A stretch of DNA of 64,000 bases from JACVRN01 sp036403815 (lineage in GTDB: Bacteria; Acidobacteriota; Blastocatellia; Pyrinomonadales; Pyrinomonadaceae): assembly GCA_036403815.1 (NCBI GenBank), contig DASWQH010000076.1, forward strand, positions 3,421 to 67,420, given 5' to 3'. The notes beneath the pieces are model-generated. The model made no database searches and had not been told where the DNA came from. It saw only the letters and a list, made by a program, of their open reading frames with translations. Below, one piece after another: positions 11,001 through 18,150 of the stretch (the stretch's first letter is position 1; every line of letters starts with the position of its first letter). The position numbers and the translations under genes were made by a program.

Positions 11001-11605
11001 CGACTTCTGCCAGGCATGTCATAGGCTGGCAGTTGGACACCGAGCTGGTGCGTTTGAATAACTACTATGCCGTTGGCGAAGATTGTATAGTGCGGACGCA
11101 GAATGTACGCCGTCTGCGACGAAGAGGGCGCTATGCCGCGCGCGGCTACATACGGGCGCAAGCGTGGCTCGGCTCGAATCAAGTGCAGACGCGAGGCGGA
11201 GAGTTGAAGCCCGGATGGGTCGAGACAATCTTACCCGGTGGCCGCCCGTGCTTTGCCGTCGTCGTCGCGGCGAAGAATCTTTCGCCCGAAGACTTGCGCG
11301 TCACTGCTGCACAGGGCGACCGGCCCGATAAATCCAGCATGGAAGAGGTTGCGCCGGTGGCGGAGTTCAAGAGCGGGACGAGCACTGTGCTGGTCTATCG
11401 CACGCCCGCGGCGGAAGATACAACTTATCTTAATATCATCACGGAGCCGCGCCACTCGGCCATCTCTCTGCTGGGCGTCTATACATTGGACTTTGAGCCA
11501 GAGGCTGTGGAAGAGGCATGGCCGCGGTTATCGCTTCAGCAGAGCGCGACAGATGTGGAGGCAGACCGCTTCGACTCGACAGTTGCGCAGCTCATTTCCA
11601 GGTAA
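2084..11605 (+). CDS. Giant DUF6603-type protein, 3173 residues
   Basis: The ATG at 2084 is preceded by GGAG at 2074-2077, six bases away. The protein is a long, beta-rich chain of repeating 'long strand, short linker' segments with no signal peptide and no clear enzyme motif. The part around residues 2200-2510 (for example GGPPAFFITGIAAGFSYNRN, later ALTPTAVMAGGFLHVLFSAG and AWLDAVANFLVEWKPFYY) matches what I remember of the DUF6603 family, which occurs in very large bacterial proteins of unknown function. Two earlier segments resemble each other, VTGDGTRANPFAV near residue 352 and ITGDGTQASPWLA near residue 627, suggesting the N-terminal half grew by internal duplication. Followed after 18 bases by the next gene. 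Function unknown; the size and fold suggest a structural or scaffold protein. Confidence 0.8.
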   Translation: MASNIKPANMSLADANSANNGICFSGLDPALGSLGELIGLLSSQDESTYCLEESWFESPIQNTANGVKDNGDKLASLLGQLLGEVGGQALGVPVKDPALVGTWYPINMPDTGKPTGLYIGSYPKNGEQVFGIGVYHKWPIPSDTPVLQIDVWAMIPLLRLGNGKLQPVLTTPGYPITLGIAAEGLDSKPLVDTNDFSFDGVKFSAAIDMASAIEGGSAQNPPVQLSIVILQLGLPGETEAKDMSLADLATISAQEILNTASALFVTALSQVSQTAADHAKYLLPVLGLSTIMPGKTTALPILRWDQLFELALKKGDVTQPFRQWFRTVSSDPDLLKTWLSGVAGFMGQTADVTGDGTRANPFAVPIIDLSQTNPAVGVLSLTAATLVDSDAQRHLYPGLSFASTGIALGTSPAALRIMADIELAEFVLSVDGSEKYTGPSSLQFDVGLTLANKQAGQPLVDIDGYKFGYFKAGLELGADLNPVPSFNLVDIETPDQMFDSINLLSPGELASVAQSTLVPMLEQQLFKLLGIEPGQKIPFASNAAALLGVTAPDVPGATWPSDQLPPPFTIAQLPNTIKDPVAALGSYYQNILTTQTQVNGKAAFQYILLELAGLIQDAALGQATIQITGDGTQASPWLATISLKDTSLPAALTAYTQAAGNLTQLVLGIELGPELLLGTTKVIPSVGVQFLTLDLPQPGSGAQFQGTWASDIHATLSLPEGFQSDPVGGATISLNRAAMSARWSRTDGWGWSLLAGQPTITIDGQEIALGQDLNFSDASSLRDLVTSGATAFAHLLTGVLGVALLRTEKRVGLALAGVLGLLKNINQAANFPPGLQWPSITPLSLDNLNDPRPALRAQLAKDFVDDETARAVLALVAWAVNGIEAQAPQIDGTRSFAAPFKLPISSSGFQALVWYQDTGQTLGVGLGRTDVSNFTGLKITTESRLNCVEVSLASGQIQSGANTPSLSLLATIENPGGMLFTGSTETGSLGKIILGCSLNLSGGQLQFNPVVTLVDVTLPGETASSTLTLDDFQSQDFADRSRQAFLFLINQGVQLAVSQVSNSTSFKTLYSLLTSLGLAVERETDSDPYGISPAGWQALLANPLGYVEGRFSDLLSNQELRSQLYTYIQSLLNIQLPEVPKPALDLLSALGIVGAEEHGYPLQPDALLALAQHPFAKLSTAFQQLVENPAALRALAGKLVGNIPPVDFGPFTFQSTAGTRISLGIKPEKAVVIAGLVNLSGEIALDLGTPSIGVQLRAFNPVLQLAAVPALSYRLNTPSSLPTFTFDIAWGDGSRPAPEALRLFPFDQTQFLNQLADLAPDYVLSMLVTTVLESNVLKKYPLAQQVFQALGIAQLDDGRWTMPSLIGLLRDPKGWLLSEGILGKEGKFDLTSFGAILKKLPAVSASNGLAVAPTANGAKVSGLPFNFEIDFSVVSDPAAQATITVATQNLPVAGGKGKLENLSVGVSLGADYQPSVTGGIKVATSGTSPSQFFIEAGYDKQFSFAAGQMLTGGATGITFQILPFQGWGSLLEQLARQAPVLALQELVPVLLDKLKKTGAADFAQRLSDAGTALQVSALVTAISQVNPFTAANVEQAALNWLMQRLSSGNANATAQAVATLLQSVLPTQISTSGGLVTYKPSSSLPLTLLVGMDSSGAQPLAGVWAELELPELSLLKADIKRTGIGVPLSGAPNPVFSFGVDLSVPIEGTIGPRLSLGLDPAAGVMLSFDPLGDSSNPSQPSDLSREWLPKFFPPGPNDSSSTADRVQAWIIDALKYVLPRYVSAVVLNEAKVHDWLEQPILATGGAPTPGEILVASMLLRKSDQSYYLTDFKALQNLSIEAFLGNFLRTLLKTEIKVLSFGANNQGGVIIGPNPNDTNQFGLLISAPDFAVPKVQNVVLQLGATNTEWIAKSDGDIGNLKPGISVYVPIKDSGGLGLKPDFSNLQLNLVNVGLDFKGSNGQPLVKMTRFQLGAVEPRGLVQLQMTDGSPSVQFGVDVTLQDVGISLAPNTLAPGGDPQTSNPIAKNLLGSGDSSSPQQENPTANPTFSVEAAYSKDLWVELRSQTSNGSQVIIPVQRSFGPLYAKSIGIGWQPTKVLQLLFAGSIALAGLRADVVELTVGIPVTQITDFSKYTLDLQGLNVSFQGGSVDISGGFLKTTTPYLSYTGAAIIKAANFSIAAIGSYAQYPLTGDKDSPTVPSLFIFGALNAALGGPPAFFITGIAAGFSYNRNILLPSVGEVQDFPLVSGVVNGTFTSGQKPDDALNAIVNVVKPEVGQYWLAAGLKFTSFQLIDAFALLFLKFGREWEIALLGVASAPLPKGLSPGSALAYIELGLKVSIKPTEGIVSIEAQLTPNSYIIAKDCKLTGGFAFYLWFKDITTADGEHISAGDFVLTLGGYHPSFRKPKHYPDVPRLGFSWLINAGVGTVSISGGAYFALTPTAVMAGGFLHVLFSAGPLRAWLDAVANFLVEWKPFYYQVSISISVGVAFETKILGVSITLKVELGADLELEGPPTHGQVHVSWFIISFTIPFGASETETSDNSLDWPAFAEGFLPQPEPKQNLPMMAQAMSLAAEDDGPVQQIVKLRAESGLLKDNGDNWRIRPVPFTLRVDSAIPTTQLIVDNSETTLSGPDIGVRPTGSPSTLIAPLTVYVKDAAGKPVNLKERQIAMVGSLNGAPAALWSKEALDRQYAPDPDKMLIPGALMGVALQATQYVRLGSIDAFPIENLKYDPGDPMLLPFAITPQYPPAPRYSDEQQKSALAILMSSIMAAVDSRNKILQALQASNIDAPLDPNLSVMASSAELVLQAPPVLARVGIYQTGTIMEGHFVSLAEPKLEMKAAEPPPGRRPELLGILRRYQINNTPTPPSHPGMLPHGNTTSSRWIDSRHTLERHVVRAMADVAAEEIGMTISPGMLVMWRVDPNLSNELQSSGDLPVKMIAFDRYGELLAAPTVAQANAPTLPEQTAEVALYGLDPTSARHVIGWQLDTELVRLNNYYAVGEDCIVRTQNVRRLRRRGRYAARGYIRAQAWLGSNQVQTRGGELKPGWVETILPGGRPCFAVVVAAKNLSPEDLRVTAAQGDRPDKSSMEEVAPVAEFKSGTSTVLVYRTPAAEDTTYLNIITEPRHSAISLLGVYTLDFEPEAVEEAWPRLSLQQSATDVEADRFDSTVAQLISR

Positions 11606-11623
11606 GAGAGTAAGGGAGCGTTC

Positions 11624-13147
11624 ATGAGCACACCAATCGTTACCGATTCCGACAGCGTTGCGCCGGGACAGATAAAGTTTTACGACGCTATTCAGCCGCC
11701 GCTGCCGTCAGGCAATTATGTCTTCCATGCCGAACAGCAAGTCACAGACCCGAAGGGCGGCAAGCAATATCCGTATAGTTCCGACCAATCGTTCAATGTT
11801 GACGGGCCGCGCTTTCAGATCGACCCGTCAACCATACACATGGTCTTTCCCCCGGCCAATCAGGAGGGAGACTACTACGATGTCCTGCCGAACATAGTCT
11901 TCAAGGATTTCGCCCTGCCCTGGTCACGCAAGATCGATCCCCTCGCGCAGGAAAGTTTGGACGCGCCGCCGTGGATGGGCATCCTGACTATCTACGACAC
12001 AGAGATGCCGCTCTCTCCGGGCCAGACACCTGTCGAGGGACAAAGCCCGCAACTCTCTACTCCCACCACTGTCTCCATCTCCGAGGTCGTTCATCCATCG
12101 GATGCAACTGTGCTCGGCCCGTCGCTGCCCGATGCGGACACTTCATCGGGCGAGAAAGTTCTGGTCGTTGACATCAACCTTCCGTTCTTTCAAGCCATCG
12201 CCCCGAAGCTGTCCGAACTCGGTCTGCTGGCGCACGCACGAGCGGTTAATACGGACGGCAAGGTGATGCTTGGGATGAACGAAGACGGTTGTTTCTCGGT
12301 CGTCGTCGGCAACCGTGTCGCCAAAAGAGGTGCGACCAACACAGTCTTTCTGCTCTCCTTTGAAGGCCATCAGGATCATCTGCCCGGCGGCGGCACAATC
12401 CCTTCCCAGTATCAAAAGATTCGTCTGGTAGTGCTGGGCAGTTGGAGGTTTTATGCCAGGGACACGCCCGGCAGCTTTATCTATCTGATGTCTCGGCTTT
12501 GCCGTCAGGGCGGCGTCAAACTTCTACAGTTGCCGAAAGCTGCTGCGACGGACAAGGAGCCTACGGCTAAAGAAGCGCTCGAAATCGGATTCGTGCCGCT
12601 ACAGAACGACATGCGCGTCGGTGAAAAGACGACCTCCTGGTACAGAGGCCCGCTCACGCCCGCTCCGACTAAGCCGGATTTAGCCTACGGCCCTTATCGT
12701 TACTCGGATCACGCCATGCACTATGACCCGGATACCGGAATGCTCAATCTGGGATATGCGGCTGCGTGGCAGATAGGACGATTGCTGGCGCTCTCGGACG
12801 GTAATTTCGCGCGCAGCCTTTTCAACTGGCGGCGGCAGTATTTCAGGACGCAGCGGCAGACGAGCGATCAGCAGCAGGTTGAGAGCCGTGTTGCGCCTGC
12901 GCTCGCCATGACGGAAGAGGCCGAGCCGACAGGCGCAGGGGTGACGACGATGATGAGGAATTTTATGGCGACTAAGGTCGTACGCTTGAGAGCCGAGTTC
13001 CCGAAGATTATCCCGCGCGGCCAACCTCCGCTGGAACATCCTGCGCCGGGCATTCTCAGTCAGGATGAGGTGGCAGACCTGTGGAGCGTAGGTCTCGACC
13101 CGGTGCAAGCACTCAGGCGAAAACTGAAGGAGGCTGTGAAGCTATGA
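11624..13147 (+). CDS. Conserved hypothetical protein of the giant-protein operon, 507 residues
   Basis: The ATG is preceded by GGGAG about eight bases upstream and follows the DUF6603 gene by 18 bases. The N-terminal part (to about residue 110) looks like a beta domain with the phrases SGNYVFHAEQQV, FQIDPSTIHMVFPPANQEGD and LPNIVFKDFALPWSRKID. I associate this pattern with large multi-gene clusters in soil bacteria but cannot name the family. The middle is a mixed alpha/beta region; the C-terminus contains LSQDEVADLWSVGLDPVQAL, a helical end. No signal peptide, membrane segment or catalytic motif is evident. The stop codon overlaps the next start as ATGA, so the two are probably translationally coupled and work together. 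Confidence 0.7.
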   Translation: MSTPIVTDSDSVAPGQIKFYDAIQPPLPSGNYVFHAEQQVTDPKGGKQYPYSSDQSFNVDGPRFQIDPSTIHMVFPPANQEGDYYDVLPNIVFKDFALPWSRKIDPLAQESLDAPPWMGILTIYDTEMPLSPGQTPVEGQSPQLSTPTTVSISEVVHPSDATVLGPSLPDADTSSGEKVLVVDINLPFFQAIAPKLSELGLLAHARAVNTDGKVMLGMNEDGCFSVVVGNRVAKRGATNTVFLLSFEGHQDHLPGGGTIPSQYQKIRLVVLGSWRFYARDTPGSFIYLMSRLCRQGGVKLLQLPKAAATDKEPTAKEALEIGFVPLQNDMRVGEKTTSWYRGPLTPAPTKPDLAYGPYRYSDHAMHYDPDTGMLNLGYAAAWQIGRLLALSDGNFARSLFNWRRQYFRTQRQTSDQQQVESRVAPALAMTEEAEPTGAGVTTMMRNFMATKVVRLRAEFPKIIPRGQPPLEHPAPGILSQDEVADLWSVGLDPVQALRRKLKEAVKL

Positions 13148-14163
13148 AGAGTTGGAGGCCGCGCGCCAACATGCATCAAGAGATGGCGGCTGAACTGGTC
13201 AGCATGATTGCGGCACGCATTGAGCCGTTGGCGAGTAAGGCAATGGCTGGTGAAGCCGAGCCTCCGCCGCCTCAGCCGCCGCAACTGCCGGATGCGATTC
13301 TCAACTGGCTCACGCAGCTTAGTATGCTTTACGGCGTGCCTTTTGAATATTTGATTTCGGATGCGCGGCTGTTGCCTAGAGAGTCGATGCGCTTCTTCTA
13401 CATTGATCGCAACTGGCTCTACCGTTTGATTGACGGCGCGCTCAGCATAGGCGTCAACGCTTCAAGCGATAACCTCATGCTCGAAGCATTTGTTGAAGCG
13501 GTCTACACGCAGGTCAATACCAGGCAGACGACCCTTCGCGGCTCTTTGCGCAACCAGCCGCCGCAGCAGGGGACAAATGTTGAGGCGACGCTCTCAGGAT
13601 TATTGTTTCGCTCCATAGTCGTCTCGGGCTGGCCCGGCCTTGAGGTGAATGCGCAGAAGAGCGACGGCACGTCCGTTGACATACTGCGTATGGATCATCT
13701 GTCGGAAGACGTGCTGCTGGTAATCTTCAACGGAGTGCCAGACCTTGTAAATGTCATTGAGCCGTCCGAAGGACTGCACTTCGGCGTGATTGAGGCCGAC
13801 AACTCTATACAGATAATCGTGCGCGGCTTGGGCGGCAATTTTCCGGCGGGCAAGCCTATAGAATCTCCGCCCGGAACATACCTGAGAGCGCAAACTCAGT
13901 TTCGTAGCGGCAACAACCAGCCCGACGGCGTCATAGACATCGAGAGTCTTAAGACGGACATTGTTAACAAACTAAATTCCGTGAGCGCGCCGGGAGCGTC
14001 CGAACTGAAAGCCGGGGGGTTCGCCGTAGAGTTGGTGCGCGGCGCAGGCTTGCAGGCGTTTCAACTAACAGGCGTCAAGCCAGACCCGTCTTGCTACAGC
14101 AATACAATCAATCCCACAACACCCGCAATCGCGCTGAACATATCTGAGACAGAGACATTATGA
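13144..14163 (+). CDS. Hypothetical protein of the giant-protein operon, 339 residues
   Basis: I chose the ATG at 13144 because it overlaps the stop of the preceding gene as ATGA. An in-frame GTG at 13081 would lengthen the protein by 21 residues but would lie deep inside the upstream gene. The N-terminal third is helical and contains a proline spacer (PPPPQPPQLPD) followed by AILNWLTQLSMLYGVPFEYL and LLPRESMRFFYIDRNWLYRL. The rest appears beta-rich with LFRSIVVSGWPGLEV and VLLVIFNGVPDLV. I recognise no enzyme motif. The segment around SGWPGLEV recalls proteins annotated only as hypothetical in similar clusters. It overlaps the next start as ATGA, so three genes in a row are translationally coupled. 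Confidence 0.65.
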   Translation: MKSWRPRANMHQEMAAELVSMIAARIEPLASKAMAGEAEPPPPQPPQLPDAILNWLTQLSMLYGVPFEYLISDARLLPRESMRFFYIDRNWLYRLIDGALSIGVNASSDNLMLEAFVEAVYTQVNTRQTTLRGSLRNQPPQQGTNVEATLSGLLFRSIVVSGWPGLEVNAQKSDGTSVDILRMDHLSEDVLLVIFNGVPDLVNVIEPSEGLHFGVIEADNSIQIIVRGLGGNFPAGKPIESPPGTYLRAQTQFRSGNNQPDGVIDIESLKTDIVNKLNSVSAPGASELKAGGFAVELVRGAGLQAFQLTGVKPDPSCYSNTINPTTPAIALNISETETL

Positions 14164-17100
14164 GCAACGTACCGTCGAACACCAATGTTAGCCCTGTCTG
14201 GCCGGGGCCGTCTCTGTTGATCCCCATGACAGTGGATTGCCTGCTGGTCGGAGAGGCAGACCGCATAGGAGCACTATGGGCGCAGACAGGCAACAACTAC
14301 TACAATATGTGGTACAGGCTGTTGCCTGACACGCCGCCGCCATTGACGCCCAAACAGCCAGCTAACGCGCCGCTCGCGGGTGCACATCTGATGTGGACGC
14401 TGCCTTACGCGCTCAGACATGGACAACAGCAGCAAGAGGGCGAGAATGCCGGTGGGGTAGATTTCCCTGCGGTGCCAAATCGCTGGCTGGTCTTGCGAAC
14501 GCAGTATGGCTCGAACGGCGAGCAGCCTACCTTAACGGCCTGGGTCATTCAAAGCGACAAACTCACGCCGATTACCGGCGCGGCGACGCCTTACAATCAA
14601 TACCCGGACCCGAACGACGCGGCGCAGCCTGTGAAGTTAATCGGCAGCTTCTCTTTATTGGCAGACTGGAAAGGCGAAACCAGTACGAACGCTCCCACCG
14701 TGCAGGCCGTTGGCCCAGGCGATGTCTCCTGGGGCGTGGCCTACGACAACATCAAAAACGTCTTCGGGTTTTATGACAACCTGCCCAGCCAGAAACTAAC
14801 TGTCAGTTATTGTGTCATAGGCTGGTATGACACGCCGTCTAAAGACCCGCTCTTTCTGATGCCGACCGATAGCGCTGCCAACTGGCAGACACAGGCCGAG
14901 AGTCAGTTTCAATGGAGCGTAGGCGAGTCGGCGCAGGATATACAGAACGCACAGGATGCCTGGGCGGCCTGGCAAAAGGCGCACGGGCTTGGCGGCGACC
15001 CTACGCCTATACAGGAGCTACCGCCGCAGCTACGCCAGGCTATGCAGAACTGGCTGGCCTGGCAAACAGCACACGGCGAGAGCGCTGCGCAGCCGCCGCT
15101 TCCGCGACAGATGCTCTGTCATGGTCTTATCACAAACGTCGTCTGGAATGGCCCAAGCGGAAGTTACGGTTCGGGCGCGCCGGGCGGCGGCATAGAGTAC
15201 CCGCACATATCCATTGGCAACACAGCCACAGAGGCCATAGCTGCCTGGTTCTCGGATTTCGTGGTCAACAAATATGGCGGCGACCCCAACACGATTCCGG
15301 TCATAGAGCGCGCCGTCGAAGCTTTTCAGAAGAACGCGCTCTCTGTGCTTGAAAACGACCCGGTCGCGGCAGAGTCTATCCTTCACCGGGCACGCTTCGA
15401 TGCAACCTTTCGCGGCAAAGAGTGGATTGTCACGCGGCCAGAATCTGCGGAAGGAACCGTAGGGCCATACGGCGGCCAGCAGACCGTCCCGCTCGATGCC
15501 GCGCAAACGCTAACGCTGATTAACCTCAACGCCAAGCAGACAGAATTTGACCAGACCACGGCACTACTCTTTACGCAGCGGCTTGAGCTATTCAAGCTCT
15601 ACTATAAATCGCAAAGCATGCCTCGCAGGCCGCCTGCGGACATCAAGGCCAAAGTGACGCAAGCTTTGACAGCACTACAGGGTGATGGCGCAAACCTGCA
15701 AGGAGCCATACAGGCTTCGCAGCAAAAGCTTGGACAGTTGCAGGGTGCTATTAACCAACTGAGCCAGAGTCTAACTGAACAGGTCGGTAACGCTTATCAG
15801 GTTCTGCTCGTGGATAAGCCATCGTGCTATGCTCCTACAGACCCTGTCGTGATGGTGGCTGGCGCGCAGTACGACACGAAGTTCGCCGCTCCTGGCACCT
15901 ATAGCGATGATGAAACGCTCTTCACACGCTTTACGGGACAGACCGTGACGGGCCTCAAGATAGATACAGGAGACGGTAATCCATCGGCTGTGCTGGTCGC
16001 TTCCGACCTTCTGGGCTCGGTGACGCTGCCCTTAGGACAGCCGATTCCGAAAGAAGCCTTAGACCTTTGGCTTGAGGCGCTCTGGATTGATCCTTCGATT
16101 GCAACACTGCTGGCAACTCTCTATTACAAGAAAATTGACAAGCAAGGCGATGTTGCCGCTCTGGCCCAGCAGATTGCGGCCCAGCAGAGGGCTATTTACA
16201 ACAACGCGGGCGCGCTTGGCGTCACCGTGCAGACCTTAGGCAAGATAGCTCAGTTGCAGGGGACGCCGCCGGCAGTCAATGCCCTGCAATACCGCACGGG
16301 CCAGCCCTGGACCCCTATTTACATGGACTGGAAGGTGAAGTGGTTTCCTTCTTACACTGCGACCAATCGGTCTCTGAGCGATTGGGAGCTGGACGATATT
16401 GATTATAGTTGGATGGGGACAAACGTGCCGCAGCCTCCCGGTCTTATGAAAGAGTTCTTTGGCCGCACGGTGCTGAATCCTAAGATTGCGCGTGACCTGT
16501 CAACACAGTTGTCTCAGTTTAAAGATGACCCGGACTACAAAGATTTACCTGTCTTCGTACGCACCTCACTGGAAGAACTGGCGCAGGAGATTGTCACGTT
16601 CGATATTCTGACTCAATCGCTGAGCGGATTTACAGAGCAGTTGACCACTCAATTAATGACTCCCAGCAAGTCGCCTGAGATTGCACAGACCGCGAACTTG
16701 CTGGGCAACGACTCGGTCTCGTTTCGACCTATTGCAGGCAACGTGACGGATACCACTTCGCAGCCTTTCTTCCCGATTCGTGCAGGGCACTTGCAGCTCA
16801 TAGACCTTTGGGTGGTTGATTGCTTCGGACAAGTCCTTCCAGGCAAAAATAATCAGCTTGGCTCGGAGACGCCGATTCCGAATGTGGTGCGCGCCGAAAG
16901 CGTGGTCACGCCCGGCACACAGAACAGCGCTTACGTGCAATTGCCGCCGCGCATTGCACAGCCCGCCTATGTTGATCTGCGATTGCTGCAAGCCGATAAC
17001 GATCAAATTCTTTCTAACTCGTCGGATATGACCAATCCGATTTGCGGTTGGGTGATGCCGAATCATCTGGACGATTCCATGATGGTCTTTGACGCTTCGG

Positions 17101-18131
17101 GTCAGAACCTCGGCGCAGTCATAAAGGTGCAGACGGACATTACTGCCTCGAACCCGGAGGGGGCGGGACTGCGTTGGGACGCGGTGCCGGGCACGGAGGC
17201 TCCGCTCGGCGCACCGCCGAATCTGCCTAACAGCCACTTGCAAGCCTTCATTAACGGCCTGCTCCAACGCGGATGGGTGAGCGGCGGAAAAGCCCTCACC
17301 GAGTTGCTTCAAACAATTGATACATCGCTGTGGACTATCACGCCGCTCGGCGGCCAAGAAGGGAACCTCAGCGTGCTGCTCGGGCGCGCTCTGGCAGTCG
17401 TTCGCGCAGACTTGTCCTTGAACCTCAACGGCCTGCCCTTCTACGACCAGTCATGGATGAACACCGGAGAGTTTTACCTCAAGGATGGTCAATACTACCC
17501 GACCAATCCGCCCTTCAACGCAGTCGAATTCGCCGTGCGTGTGGGCGACCTGGCTTACACTACTAACGGCGTGATCGGTTATTTTTTAGACGACCAATAC
17601 GACACCTTTTATGCTGTTTATGGCTCGGAGGGACAGACCGCCGGTTTGGTAGAGAGTCTGCGCCAACCCTCTTCGCCTTCCATCTCGTCCATGAACATCA
17701 TGTCGATGAGTAAGAGCGCGGCGAGCGGTGCTTACGTCCAGAATTACAGTCCGATTATGAAGACATCGGACGGAATGAAATCTTATCTGACTATCCTGAT
17801 GGATCCGCGCGGTGTGATTCCCGTCATCACGGGAAGCCTCCCCGAAGTGCAGTTGGCTTTGGCTCCCGGGCCTGTCACGGCAGCGCTCGGCAATATGGAA
17901 GCGACCTTCCGCGTCGGCCCTCTCTTGACCGACCCGAGCAGGATTCGTATGCCGATTCCCGCAGAGATAAAGGGGCAGTGGGGCTGGCTGGCGCGCACGG
18001 ACGTGACGACTTGGGGAGATGAAAGCAGCGTTAACTCGCAAGACCCGATTGCGCGCCTTGAAACCTCTCCGCTGAGGCTCAGCGAAGGCTGGCTGACGCT
18101 CTCCGGAGCGGAGACAGATGACAAGTCATAA
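14160..18131 (+). CDS. Large conserved hypothetical protein, 1323 residues
   Basis: The start overlaps the upstream stop as ATGA. The N-terminal segment carries LAGAHLMWTLPYALRHG and, further on, FPAVPNRWLVLR, a pattern I recall as the hallmark of an unnamed family of large cytoplasmic proteins in soil bacteria. Around residues 490-560 there is a Gln-rich helical stretch (GAIQASQQKLGQLQGAINQL) that could form a coiled coil. The C-terminal third is beta-rich. No signal peptide or membrane segment is visible. With the DUF6603 protein and the two coupled proteins it is probably part of one large assembly or secreted structure; this is inferred only from gene arrangement and sizes. Confidence 0.7.
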   Translation: MSNVPSNTNVSPVWPGPSLLIPMTVDCLLVGEADRIGALWAQTGNNYYNMWYRLLPDTPPPLTPKQPANAPLAGAHLMWTLPYALRHGQQQQEGENAGGVDFPAVPNRWLVLRTQYGSNGEQPTLTAWVIQSDKLTPITGAATPYNQYPDPNDAAQPVKLIGSFSLLADWKGETSTNAPTVQAVGPGDVSWGVAYDNIKNVFGFYDNLPSQKLTVSYCVIGWYDTPSKDPLFLMPTDSAANWQTQAESQFQWSVGESAQDIQNAQDAWAAWQKAHGLGGDPTPIQELPPQLRQAMQNWLAWQTAHGESAAQPPLPRQMLCHGLITNVVWNGPSGSYGSGAPGGGIEYPHISIGNTATEAIAAWFSDFVVNKYGGDPNTIPVIERAVEAFQKNALSVLENDPVAAESILHRARFDATFRGKEWIVTRPESAEGTVGPYGGQQTVPLDAAQTLTLINLNAKQTEFDQTTALLFTQRLELFKLYYKSQSMPRRPPADIKAKVTQALTALQGDGANLQGAIQASQQKLGQLQGAINQLSQSLTEQVGNAYQVLLVDKPSCYAPTDPVVMVAGAQYDTKFAAPGTYSDDETLFTRFTGQTVTGLKIDTGDGNPSAVLVASDLLGSVTLPLGQPIPKEALDLWLEALWIDPSIATLLATLYYKKIDKQGDVAALAQQIAAQQRAIYNNAGALGVTVQTLGKIAQLQGTPPAVNALQYRTGQPWTPIYMDWKVKWFPSYTATNRSLSDWELDDIDYSWMGTNVPQPPGLMKEFFGRTVLNPKIARDLSTQLSQFKDDPDYKDLPVFVRTSLEELAQEIVTFDILTQSLSGFTEQLTTQLMTPSKSPEIAQTANLLGNDSVSFRPIAGNVTDTTSQPFFPIRAGHLQLIDLWVVDCFGQVLPGKNNQLGSETPIPNVVRAESVVTPGTQNSAYVQLPPRIAQPAYVDLRLLQADNDQILSNSSDMTNPICGWVMPNHLDDSMMVFDASGQNLGAVIKVQTDITASNPEGAGLRWDAVPGTEAPLGAPPNLPNSHLQAFINGLLQRGWVSGGKALTELLQTIDTSLWTITPLGGQEGNLSVLLGRALAVVRADLSLNLNGLPFYDQSWMNTGEFYLKDGQYYPTNPPFNAVEFAVRVGDLAYTTNGVIGYFLDDQYDTFYAVYGSEGQTAGLVESLRQPSSPSISSMNIMSMSKSAASGAYVQNYSPIMKTSDGMKSYLTILMDPRGVIPVITGSLPEVQLALAPGPVTAALGNMEATFRVGPLLTDPSRIRMPIPAEIKGQWGWLARTDVTTWGDESSVNSQDPIARLETSPLRLSEGWLTLSGAETDDKS

Positions 18132-18150
18132 TCCTTAAAAGGAAAACAAT

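Noticed and set aside
13081..13143. GTG start extending the 339-residue protein by 21 residues
   Set aside because: It lies inside the upstream gene and has no advantage over the ATG that overlaps the stop codon as ATGA.
15030..15506. Long minus-strand frame of 158 codons inside the 1323-residue gene
   Set aside because: Basic, Arg/Cys-rich composition typical of an antisense shadow; the plus-strand gene is continuous and has family-like motifs.
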